DNA of 5,489 nt from Corallococcus sp. CAG:1435 (GCA_000433775.1 HF998495.1:1-5489), one strand, 5' to 3'; shown: positions 1 to 5,431, counted from the first letter of the stretch. Made by a program: numbers and translations. Notes: generated from the letters alone by a model not told the origin.

Positions 1-246
1 GGACCTTAGCTGTAGGTCTGGGCTGTTTCCCTTTTGACAATGAAACTTAGCTCCCACTGTCTGACTGCCTAAAAACAAGTAATTGACATTCGAAGTTTGA
101 TAAGGTTCAGTAAACCGTGAAGTCCCCTAGCCTATTCAGTGCTCTACCTTCAATACTCTATTTAGACGCTAGCCCTAAAGCTATTTCGAGGAGAACCAGC
201 TATATCCGAGTTCGATTAGAATTTCTCCGCTAACCACAGGTCATCA

Positions 247-309
247 CCGACTATTTCAACAGGCGTGTGTTCGGGCCTCCACAGCGTTTTACCGCGGCTT
301 CACCCTGCC
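247..309. repeat. Repeat copy 1 inside 23S
   Basis: This 63-bp segment recurs at 480-542 with 61 of 63 bases identical, the differences being 268 T versus 501 A and 275 G versus 508 T. In rRNA sense it covers GGGTGAAGCCGCGG through GTTGAAATAGTCGG. This copy carries GGAGGCCCGAAC where the other has the more usual GGAGGACCGAAC. It joins directly to the normal downstream 23S sequence (TGATGACCTGTGG). Confidence 0.93.
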
Positions 310-479
310 ATTTCACCCCTACCCACATCTCATCCGAAAGCTTTTCAACGCTCACCGGTTCGGTCCTCCACGCATTTTTACCTGCGCTTCTTCTACAAAA
401 AGTACGATATCGCGCCTTAAATCGCTCTATCTGCTTGTAAACATAGGGTTTCAGGTTCTCTTTCACTCCCCTCCCGGGT
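310..479 (-). other. Divergent 23S block inserted between the two repeat copies
   Basis: This 170-bp block is built from 23S pieces that are homologous, but not identical, to neighbouring parts of the same gene. Positions 391-478 are a diverged copy of 668-757 (both start TTCTACAAAAAGTACG and end CACTCCCCTCCCGGG). Positions 311-390 are a third, diverged version of the GGAGGACCGAAC/GTTGAAAA region. The roughly 125 bp that normally separate these two elements are absent from the block, so it could not work as a domain of its own. Its helices still pair, so it derives from a real, different 23S. Best explanation: an assembly chimera between related rRNA genes. A genuine recombinant insertion is possible but less likely. 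Confidence 0.85.
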
Positions 480-542
480 CCGACTATTTCAACAGGCGTG
501 AGTTCGGTCCTCCACAGCGTTTTACCGCGGCTTCACCCTGCC
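480..542. repeat. Repeat copy 2 inside 23S
   Basis: Second copy of the 63-bp segment at 247-309, offset by 233 bp. In rRNA sense it continues correctly from the CCATGGGCAGGGTGAAGCC region (about 530-546). At its 3' end it jumps into the divergent block at CCCGGGAGGGGAGTG instead of entering GGTGATGACCTGTGG. Confidence 0.93.
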
Positions 543-753
543 CATGGTTAGGTCACTCGGTTTCGGGTCTACGACATGCTACTCAATCGCCCTTATCAGA
601 CTCGCTTTCGCTTCGGCTTCGGCACTTAATGCCTTTACCTCGCAACACATCGTAACTCGCCGGTCCGTTCTACAAAAAGTACGTGATCGTGCCTTGCTCG
701 CACTTTCACTGCTTGTAAACACAGGGTTTCAGGTTCTTTTTCACTCCCCTCCC

Positions 754-784
<31 letters not shown>

Positions 785-1275
785 ATACTCTATCGGTCAC
801 CAAGTCGTATTTAGCCTTACGAGATGGTCCTCGCATATTCCCACCGGATTCCACGTGTCCTGTGGTACTCTGGATACCCACCACTTAAATGTCGATGCCG
901 CCTACGAGGCTATCACTCTCTTTGGCCAGGCTTTCCAGCCTGTTCGACTACCAACATCTAATGATTTGTGGGTCCGTAACCCTTTTAATATCACTACTAA
1001 AAGTTTGGGCTCTTCCAATTTCGCTCGCCACTACTCTCGGAATCGTTAATTTACTTTCTTTTCCTCCGGTTAATGAGATGTTTCAGTTCACCGGGTTCCC
1101 CTCAGTACACTATTTGATTTGTGTAAAGATACTGCATCTTCAATGCAGTGAGTTTCCTCATTCGGAAATCTGCGGATCAACACTTATTTACAGTTCCCCG
1201 CAGCTTATCGCAGTTAGTCACGTCCTTCTTCGGCGCTTAGTGCCAAGGCATCCTCCATACGCTCTTCGTAGCTTG

Positions 1276-1309
1276 ATCGTATAATTACGATACGCTTGCT
1301 TTCGCAAGC
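1276..1309 (-). other. Two hairpins at the 5' end of 23S (processing region)
   Basis: On the rRNA strand, GCTTGC-GAAA-GCAAGC (1309-1294) is a perfect 6-bp stem closed by a GNRA tetraloop. It is followed by ATCGTA-ATTA-TACGAT (1291-1276), whose last arm reaches into the first bases of the mature 23S. Such structures are typical of the precursor just 5' of 23S, where RNase III-like enzymes cut. The processing role is inferred. Confidence 0.6.
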
Positions 1310-1381
1310 AATTTTAGATCCTTGAATAAATTACTCTTATTAACTCTGCGTCATTGCAGCAAAAATCGTTTTGAATTTTGC

Positions 1382-1402
1382 ATATTAACACTCGATTAAT
1401 AT
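1382..1402 (-). other. Hairpin in the 23S leader
   Basis: ATATTAA and TTAATAT arms (7 bp) enclose a 7-base loop in the AT-rich part of the leader between the boxA-like motif and the 23S start. It is AT-only, so only weakly stable. No tRNA gene is present anywhere in the leader at 1279-1481. Confidence 0.4.
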
Positions 1403-1430
1403 TTTTACTCTAAACTTATATTGTTCTATG

Positions 1431-1446
1431 CAGTTGTCAATGTTCC
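1431..1446 (-). promoter_or_regulatory. boxA-like antitermination motif in 23S leader
   Basis: The rRNA strand reads GGAACATTGACAACTG followed by CATAG. This resembles the Gram-positive rRNA boxA/spacer motif (of the type TTCTTTGAAAACTGCATA) found in leaders and spacers ahead of 16S and 23S, where NusB/NusE bind nascent RNA for antitermination. The match is imperfect (GACA for GAAA). Its position, about 40 nt into the predicted transcript and directly after two hairpins, fits that role. Confidence 0.5.
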
Positions 1447-1451
1447 TTTCT

Positions 1452-1480
1452 GCCACATCAGTGGCCTGTCTTGCTGACAG
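1452..1480 (-). other. Pair of abutting hairpins at the start of the 23S transcript
   Basis: On the minus strand CTGTC-AGCAA-GACAG (1480-1466) is followed without a gap by GCCAC-TGAT-GTGGC (1465-1452). Both are perfect 5-bp stems. They would be the first structure made after initiation near 1481, just before the boxA-like motif. Confidence 0.6.
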
Positions 1481-1487
1481 CCTACTT

Positions 1488-1516
1488 ATAATAACACAAG
1501 CGGCTTTTCGTGTCAA
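1488..1516 (-). promoter_or_regulatory. Sigma70/sigmaA-type promoter for 23S rRNA
   Basis: On the minus strand a perfect TTGACA (-35, 1516-1511) is followed by a 17-nt spacer and TATTAT (-10, 1493-1488, five of six to consensus). Transcription would start near 1481-1482 at a G, giving a leader of about 200 nt before the mature 23S. The pair sits directly next to phased A-tracts on its upstream side, as expected for a strong rRNA promoter. It shows that this 23S can be transcribed without an upstream 16S. Confidence 0.8.
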
Positions 1517-1519
1517 CTG

Positions 1520-1568
1520 TTTTTTTCACTTTTTTCAAAGTTTTTTCAACCTTTTTTTGTGAATTTTT
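1520..1568 (-). promoter_or_regulatory. Phased A-tracts / UP-element-like region upstream of 23S promoter
   Basis: Five T-runs on the plus strand (A-runs on the minus strand) lie at 1520-1526, 1530-1535, 1541-1546, 1552-1558 and 1564-1568. Their centres are about 9.5 to 11.5 bp apart, close to one helical turn. Counted from a start near 1481 the first two fall at about -39 to -45 and -49 to -54, the positions of proximal and distal UP subsites bound by the RNA polymerase alpha subunit. The remaining tracts would extend an intrinsic bend. Confidence 0.65.
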
Positions 1569-1594
1569 ATTGCAGTTTCGCAGGGCAAATACCC

Positions 1595-1624
1595 TTGACA
1601 CTTTGCACCGTTAGGTGTTACACT
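1595..1624 (+). promoter_or_regulatory. Candidate feoAB promoter with overlapping palindromes
   Basis: Perfect TTGACA at 1595-1600, an 18-nt spacer and TACACT at 1619-1624 (four of six to TATAAT) point toward feoA, with a start near 1631. The spacer and -10 carry two interleaved dyads: CACC-GTTA-GGTG (1606-1617) and GTGT-T-ACAC (1615-1623). A repressor bound there would block the promoter. Iron-dependent repressors (Fur or DtxR type) usually control feo operons, but neither dyad is a clear match to their consensus, so the operator call is only a suggestion. Confidence 0.45.
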
Positions 1625-1630
1625 TCCGCC

Positions 1631-1717
1631 AGACAGTAACTTGCGGTTACTGCGTCGAGCATTAAAAAACGCTCTCGTGAGCGGAAATCCTACATATAAT
1701 ACTACGAGGAAAAAGAT
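1631..1717 (+). promoter_or_regulatory. Structured feoA 5' UTR
   Basis: This leader of about 87 nt holds a perfect 7-bp hairpin (CAGTAAC 1634-1640, GTTACTG 1646-1652) and a second, CGCTC-TCGT-GAGCG (1670-1683). The GCTC at 1671-1674 can pair either with GAGC at 1657-1660 or with GAGC at 1679-1682, so two exclusive folds exist. No run of U follows, so this is not a terminator. The ribosome binding site GAGGA (1706-1710) lies 7 nt before the feoA ATG. I recognise no known riboswitch class. Confidence 0.35.
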
Positions 1718-1990
1718 ATGTCAAACAATTTATCGCAAAAAAATAAAAGTTTTGACAAAAAACTTTTAATGAACAAAGCGGAGGTGGGCAAATCGTACAG
1801 GATACTTTCCTGCCACCTGCTGCCGGACATAAAAACACGTCTGGCGGAAATGGGACTTGTGCCCGATACCGTCGTAACGGTACTGAAAAAAGCCCCTTTG
1901 GGCGACCCGATAGAATTTTTGGTGCGTGGATACGCCCTGTGCATACGGGCAACCGAAGCGGAACACTTTGTCGTAGAGGAGGTGAGATAA
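1718..1990 (+). CDS. feoA: Ferrous iron transport protein FeoA
   Basis: This 90-residue protein is the small cytoplasmic SH3-like partner of FeoB and is required for full Fe(II) uptake. The FeoA signature is clear from about residue 19: AEVGKSYRI, then LLPDIKTRLAEMGLVPDTVV, then the hallmark APLGDPIEFLVRGYALCIR and a closing strand ending at VVEEVR. Family members are usually 75-85 residues; this one has a lysine-rich N-terminal extension of about 17 residues (NNLSQKNKSFDKK). The ATG at 1718 is chosen because GAGGA lies 7 nt upstream. The internal ATG at 1769 (residue 18) has no ribosome binding site but would give a normal-length FeoA. The gene ends one base before the feoB start, and its last codons contain the feoB ribosome binding site, so the two are translationally linked. 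Confidence 0.96.
   Translation: MSNNLSQKNKSFDKKLLMNKAEVGKSYRILSCHLLPDIKTRLAEMGLVPDTVVTVLKKAPLGDPIEFLVRGYALCIRATEAEHFVVEEVR
1976..1985 (+). promoter_or_regulatory. Strong ribosome binding site for feoB
   Basis: GAGGAGGTGA matches the anti-Shine-Dalgarno end of 16S rRNA across its length and lies 6 nt before a GTG codon at 1992. It is embedded in the last codons of feoA. It decides the feoB start, because no in-frame ATG lies nearby. Confidence 0.85.
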
Positions 1991-1991
1991 G

Positions 1992-4184
1992 GTGAGCAAG
2001 CAATGTTGTACCCCCAAAAAGGAAACACCCAAACCGACGGTGAAAACGAAACTTACGGTGGCGCTGTGCGGCAACCCTAACTGTGGCAAGACAACGCTTT
2101 TCAACGTACTTACGGGAAGCAACCAAAAGGTAGGCAACTGGCCCGGCGTTACGGTGGAAAGAAAAATCGGCGCCTACAAAGCCAACCCCACCGTTGCCAT
2201 TGTGGACACGCCCGGCATCTACTCTCTTTCGCCATTCACCATTGACGAACAGGTGGCGCACCAATATCTTATGGAAGGTAAACCCGACCTTATAATAAAT
2301 ATAGTGGATTCCACCAACCTGGAAAGAAACTTGTTTCTCACAAGTCAACTGATGGAACTGGACGTGCCGGTAGTAGTTGCGCTCAACATGCAGGACGAAG
2401 CCAAAAGCAAGGGAATACAAATTGACTCTTCCGTACTGGAAGAAAAGTTCGGTTGCAAGTTTTTCAACATTTCCGCTTCCAAAAATCAAGGCGTGGAAGA
2501 GTTGATGAACTACTGCACGTCGCAAACCCCCGCTCCCAAAAAGCACTTTGTTTACAGCGACGCCGTCGAGGATGGCGTTACAAAGTTGAAAGACCTTGTC
2601 GCAAACAGAGAAAACAGTCGCTGGGTAGCGTTGAAACTGTTGGAAAAGGACAAGACAATAATTAAAATGTGCAACCTTTCGCAAGAGGAGCAGACAAAGG
2701 TTGAGCAGATAAACAAAGAAGCGCAGGAAAAATTCGGCGACATAGTTTCTGCAAGAATCGCCGAGGAAAGATACGGCATTGTGTCGGAACTGGTAAACAG
2801 GGCGCAACGCATCGACACCGCAGGAATAAAGGAAGAGCGTGCGCAACGCATTACGCAGAAAATAGACAAAATCGTCCTGAACAAATGGCTGGCTTTCCCC
2901 ATTTTTGCCGTGATAATGGCGCTGGTGTTTTACATTTCCATAGGCGGTTTGGGCGGATTCCTGACAGACCTGATTAACGACGGATTTACACCGTGGTTGC
3001 AAAACACCATTAACGGCTGGTTTGCCAATGCTCAGAATATCGAATGGCTGCGTTCGCTTATTGTGGACGGCATAATAGCCGGCGTCATGAGCATTGTCAG
3101 TTTCGTTCCGCAAATAATGTTGCTGTTCGGGTTTATTGCCGTGCTGGAAGCAAGCGGTTACATGTCTCGAATTGCTTTCATCACCGACAGACTGCTTAAC
3201 AAAATAGGTTTGGGAGGCAGAAGTTTCGTTTCCATGATTTTGGGATGCGGATGCTCCGTGCCGGCAATAATGTCCACACGCACCATTAAAAACATAAACG
3301 AACGCAACGCCACCATCACTTTGACGCCCTTTATGCCATGTTCGGCAAAGTTGGCAATTATTTCCTTCTTCACCACGCACCTGTTGGGCGGAAACGCTCT
3401 GTTTGCGGTAAGTTTTTACTTTTTGAGCATTTTTGCCGTTATTTTGGGCGGGTTGATAATGAAGGTGTTCCGTCGCAGAAAGACAAACGCAAGCGACACT
3501 TTCATTATGGAATTGCCCACCTACCGTGCCCCGACTGTGGGAAACGTTGCAAAACAGATGTGGGACAGAGGCAAGGCATTTCTGATAAAGGCAGGCACGA
3601 TAATTTTTACCGCTTCCGTGTTGCTGTGGCTGCTGCAAAGTTTCAACTGGCGTTTTGAGATGGTGGCTACCGACCAAAGCATGCTTGCTTCCATCGGAAA
3701 ACTTATTGCACCCATCTTCATTCCTCTGGGCTTCAACGACGGCGGTTGTGGCTGGCAATTTGCCATTTCCACCCTTACGGGCATTGCCGCAAAAGAAACC
3801 GTGGTTACCACACTGCAAATTTTGCTTCCCGAGGGTATCGACAACAGCATTTCGGCGCTTGGGGCGTACAGTTTCGTCGTGTACAACCTGCTGACAATAC
3901 CGTGCGTTGCGGCAATATCCGCAAGTTTCTCCGAACAGGGAAATTGGAAAAACGGTTTGAGATCGGCACTTTTCCAAATCGTTGTGGCATACATCGTTTC
4001 TCTGGCAATCTACCAGTTGGGAACGCTTGCCCGCAAGTACACCACCGCATTTATCGTAACGGCAAGTTGCGTGGTGATAGCGTTTTTGCTGTACTTCTCC
4101 ATACGCTACATTGTTACGCACCGTGGCTGCAACTACGAATGCGACCACTGTCCGCACAATGCCGATTGCAAAAAGGAAAGATAA
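1992..4184 (+). CDS. feoB: Ferrous iron permease FeoB with C-terminal Cys-rich tail
   Basis: FeoB (730 residues, GTG start) is the inner-membrane Fe(II) transporter driven or gated by its N-terminal G domain. G motifs: G1 GNPNCGKT (27-34), G2 T54 in GVTVE, G3 DTPG (72-75), G4 NMQD (132-135), G5 SASK (161-164). A helical spacer domain follows to about 290. The membrane region starts near W299 and holds the two gate repeats with their conserved cysteines, GCGCSVPAIMSTRTI (418-432) and PFMPCSAK (C450), and the conserved DGGCGWQF...GIAAKE stretch (583-602). The usual core ends near 677. It is followed by a further helix (about 686-704) and a tail with C713, C717, C720 and C726 (CX3CX2CX5C), resembling a fused FeoB-associated Cys-rich membrane protein. 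All motifs are intact, so the protein should be functional. No separate feoC is visible. Confidence 0.98.
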   Translation: MSKQCCTPKKETPKPTVKTKLTVALCGNPNCGKTTLFNVLTGSNQKVGNWPGVTVERKIGAYKANPTVAIVDTPGIYSLSPFTIDEQVAHQYLMEGKPDLIINIVDSTNLERNLFLTSQLMELDVPVVVALNMQDEAKSKGIQIDSSVLEEKFGCKFFNISASKNQGVEELMNYCTSQTPAPKKHFVYSDAVEDGVTKLKDLVANRENSRWVALKLLEKDKTIIKMCNLSQEEQTKVEQINKEAQEKFGDIVSARIAEERYGIVSELVNRAQRIDTAGIKEERAQRITQKIDKIVLNKWLAFPIFAVIMALVFYISIGGLGGFLTDLINDGFTPWLQNTINGWFANAQNIEWLRSLIVDGIIAGVMSIVSFVPQIMLLFGFIAVLEASGYMSRIAFITDRLLNKIGLGGRSFVSMILGCGCSVPAIMSTRTIKNINERNATITLTPFMPCSAKLAIISFFTTHLLGGNALFAVSFYFLSIFAVILGGLIMKVFRRRKTNASDTFIMELPTYRAPTVGNVAKQMWDRGKAFLIKAGTIIFTASVLLWLLQSFNWRFEMVATDQSMLASIGKLIAPIFIPLGFNDGGCGWQFAISTLTGIAAKETVVTTLQILLPEGIDNSISALGAYSFVVYNLLTIPCVAAISASFSEQGNWKNGLRSALFQIVVAYIVSLAIYQLGTLARKYTTAFIVTASCVVIAFLLYFSIRYIVTHRGCNYECDHCPHNADCKKER

Positions 4185-4203
4185 CCCACTCAACAACTAC
4201 AAA

Positions 4204-4243
4204 AAAACGCCTCAAAGATTTTTTCTTTGAGGCGTTTTCCTTT
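4204..4243 (+). terminator. Intrinsic terminator of feoAB
   Basis: A perfect 15-bp stem (4204-4218 with 4224-4238) encloses a five-T loop and has the GC core ACGCCTC/GAGGCGT. A U-rich stretch TTTTCCTTT ends it, 20 nt after the feoB stop. Because A-runs flank the other side, it may also act on the opposite strand, ending leftward transcription before it enters feoB. Confidence 0.9.
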
Positions 4244-4671
4244 GCCGTACACTTGGGACGAAAGTTTGCACGGCAGTTTCTGAGACGTTTTCCCAATAAT
4301 ACTTTCACGTTATCAAACGGTTTTCGCCTTGCGACTAAACGAAATTTTTGCCTTATTTAATGGTATCTTTAATTTATATTATATATTTATATTTATAGGC
4401 GCAGAGGCAATGTATCGGAAACAAGACATACTTTCAAGAATTTTTCAACTGATTTTCGGGAAAAATATCGACAACGGCGACAGTCTGAACACAAGCGGAA
4501 ATTTACAAAACAAAAAAGGCTTTGCAGCCTTTTGAAAATTAACTTTGCACAAACGGGGATGCTTTTGCAGAACATTTCCCCGCTTACGGAAAAGTTTTGA
4601 ATTGTAAAAAACGCCGTCAAAAAAAACACAATGCCCGCCGACAAAACAACGCTTTTTACAAGTAAACACCG
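4244..4671. other. Intergenic region between convergent feoB and Mrr-like gene
   Basis: No convincing gene is present. The segment 4345-4397 is strongly AT-rich (runs such as TATATTATATATTTATATTT). A possible 41-codon plus-strand frame, ATG 4410 to TGA 4535 (starting MYRKQDILSRIF), has an AGAGG only 2 nt before its start and ends inside a hairpin, so I do not call it. Other structure: CGGGGA/TCCCCG arms at 4554-4559 and 4577-4582, and a near-perfect inverted pair at 4602-4613 and 4650-4661 (TTGTAAAAAACG, CGCTTTTTACAA). The terminator at 4507-4533 is listed separately. Confidence 0.6.
4507..4533 (-). terminator. Likely intrinsic terminator of the Mrr-like gene
   Basis: On the minus strand AAAAGGCT-GCAA-AGCCTTTT forms a perfect 8-bp stem with a 4-base loop. 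It continues into a T-rich tail (TTTTTTGTTTTG including the arm). It lies about 140 nt past the stop of the minus-strand gene. The plus-strand side lacks an extended U-run after the stem, so the minus-strand direction is preferred. Confidence 0.65.
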
Positions 4672-5361
4672 TTACTTCATGAAATCTTCCGCAAGAATGT
4701 TGCGGTCCACCAACGACATTTTTTCTTTTTTGGCAAATTCCAAAGCCGAACGGTCAAAATACATGTTGGTTACAGCGATTGCTCCGCCTACATGGTAGTA
4801 CTTGCTTCCTTCCACAACGGATGCAATGTCCCTTTCGCACAGCACTTTGTTAGCGAGATAACACCCCACCGCTAACGTAGCGCCCATTTTTTCCACCAGC
4901 AAATCCACGCCGTAATTGTCCAGAACAGGGGTAAATTTGACCTGATAACCTTTGCAGCCGAACAGACGTGCAACGTAGATAACAAATTGAGTTTTGTCCA
5001 TTTTGGCAATTTCGTTGAATTTTTCTTCCGCCGTTTGCCTGCTTCCCATGTGTACAATGTGGTAGTTGTCGCCGTACGTGCCCACAGGCCGTGAAGAAGG
5101 TTGCGGCGCCGAGGACATCCTTTCAAATGATGATTTTTGTGAAGTTTGCTTCTTTTCGTCGTGTTTTTGCACAATGCAGGCAACAAGTAAAATAAGCCCC
5201 AACGCAAAAACGACAATTCCGCCGTACAAAAAGGCGTTTTTTCTGCTGTCGGTGTTGATGACATCCGTGAAAATGAATTGCGCCACCATCAGAAAGACGC
5301 CAAGCAACATAAGCACCCACGCCAAAAAGGTGAAGACATACCGTACGTTTTTTTCTTTCAT
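4672..5361 (-). CDS. Membrane-anchored Mrr-type restriction endonuclease-like protein, degenerate active site
   Basis: This 229-residue protein has two hydrophobic helices at about 8-31 and 44-64 with a short loop between them. A polar Ser/Pro/Gln-rich linker (about 65-105) leads to a C-terminal domain (about 118-229) resembling the Mrr-cat fold of the PD-(D/E)XK superfamily. Matches are MDKTQFVIYVARLFGCKGYQV (121-141), then DNYGVDLLV (148-156, like the family's DGGVDL), then AIAVTNMYFDRSALEFAKKE (194-213, like the family's GVVTTSGFT..A.E.A) and a closing LVDRNIL. Asp153 is kept, but the next strand reads AVGCY (164-168) where the family has VQ-x-K, so the catalytic Gln and Lys are Gly166 and Tyr168. 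Cleavage activity is therefore doubtful. The ATG at 5361 is preferred over an in-frame TTG at 5421 because GGTGG precedes it and the helix follows at once. It is convergent with feoB; its function is unknown. Confidence 0.8.
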   Translation of the reverse strand: MKEKNVRYVFTFLAWVLMLLGVFLMVAQFIFTDVINTDSRKNAFLYGGIVVFALGLILLVACIVQKHDEKKQTSQKSSFERMSSAPQPSSRPVGTYGDNYHIVHMGSRQTAEEKFNEIAKMDKTQFVIYVARLFGCKGYQVKFTPVLDNYGVDLLVEKMGATLAVGCYLANKVLCERDIASVVEGSKYYHVGGAIAVTNMYFDRSALEFAKKEKMSLVDRNILAEDFMK

Positions 5362-5364
5362 ATT

Positions 5365-5369
5365 CCACC
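5365..5369 (-). promoter_or_regulatory. Ribosome binding site deciding the Mrr-like start
   Basis: The minus strand reads GGTGG three bases before the ATG at 5361 (GGCGGTGGAATATG). It is imperfect and rather close to the start, but nothing comparable precedes the TTG at 5421. Confidence 0.5.
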
Positions 5370-5375
5370 GCCCAT

Positions 5376-5395
5376 TTGTGGCAGTTGCGCCACAA
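5376..5395 (-). promoter_or_regulatory. Inverted repeat in 5' UTR of the Mrr-like gene
   Basis: TTGTGGC (5376-5382) and GCCACAA (5389-5395) form a perfect 7-bp dyad around 6 bases, just upstream of the ribosome binding site. It could be an operator or an RNA hairpin; no T-run follows it, so it is not a terminator. Confidence 0.45.
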
Positions 5396-5425
5396 GTTTG
5401 AAAATGTTGTTTCGGTAACAAATTT

Positions 5426-5431
5426 ATTGTA
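5426..5431 (-). promoter_or_regulatory. Candidate -10 element for the Mrr-like gene
   Basis: The minus strand reads TACAAT (five of six to TATAAT), about 65 nt before the ATG at 5361. No good -35 lies at 17-18 nt (only GTGTAC-like sequence), so the call is weak. The TTGTACA dyad lies immediately upstream and could bind an activator or repressor. Confidence 0.3.

Noticed and set aside
247..542. CRISPR-like or mobile element reading of the repeats inside 23S
   Set aside because: Only two copies exist, both are 23S sequence, and the spacer is 23S-derived; there is no transposase, intron core or homing endonuclease frame.
1279..1480. A tRNA gene in the 23S leader, as in many 16S-23S spacers
   Set aside because: No cloverleaf, no GGTTCGAATCC-type T-arm and no CCA end could be found on the rRNA strand.
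1695..1700. Perfect TATAAT just upstream of feoA
   Set aside because: No -35 lies at 17-18 nt (CTCTCG or GCTCTC), there is no TGN extension, and a start about 7 nt downstream would fall in the ribosome binding site.
1745..1767. AT-rich 9-bp hairpin AAAAGTTTT/AAAACTTTT in the 5' end of feoA
   Set aside because: It arises from lysine- and phenylalanine-rich codons. It is weak in energy terms and is not followed by a U-run that would make it an attenuator.
1662..4196. An 844-codon open frame on the minus strand, opposite feoA and feoB
   Set aside because: It mirrors feoB almost exactly. Its translation is Cys/His/Asn-rich with no recognisable domain, and the plus strand carries all FeoB motifs in order. 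The openness is a by-product of feoB codon usage.
4410..4535. 41-codon plus-strand frame beginning MYRKQDILSRIF
   Set aside because: The AGAGG is only 2 nt from the ATG, the frame ends inside a terminator hairpin, no promoter with good spacing is visible, and I recognise no homologue.
4445..4669. Minus-strand frames of 74 and 83 codons after the Mrr-like gene
   Set aside because: They run through the terminator hairpin at 4507-4533, are rich in Cys/Phe/Arg with no domain, and overlap each other in different frames.
5362..5421. Longer N-terminus of the Mrr-like protein from TTG at 5421
   Set aside because: The extra 20 residues precede the natural helix start, include the hairpin at 5376-5395, and have no ribosome binding site; the ATG at 5361 has GGTGG upstream.
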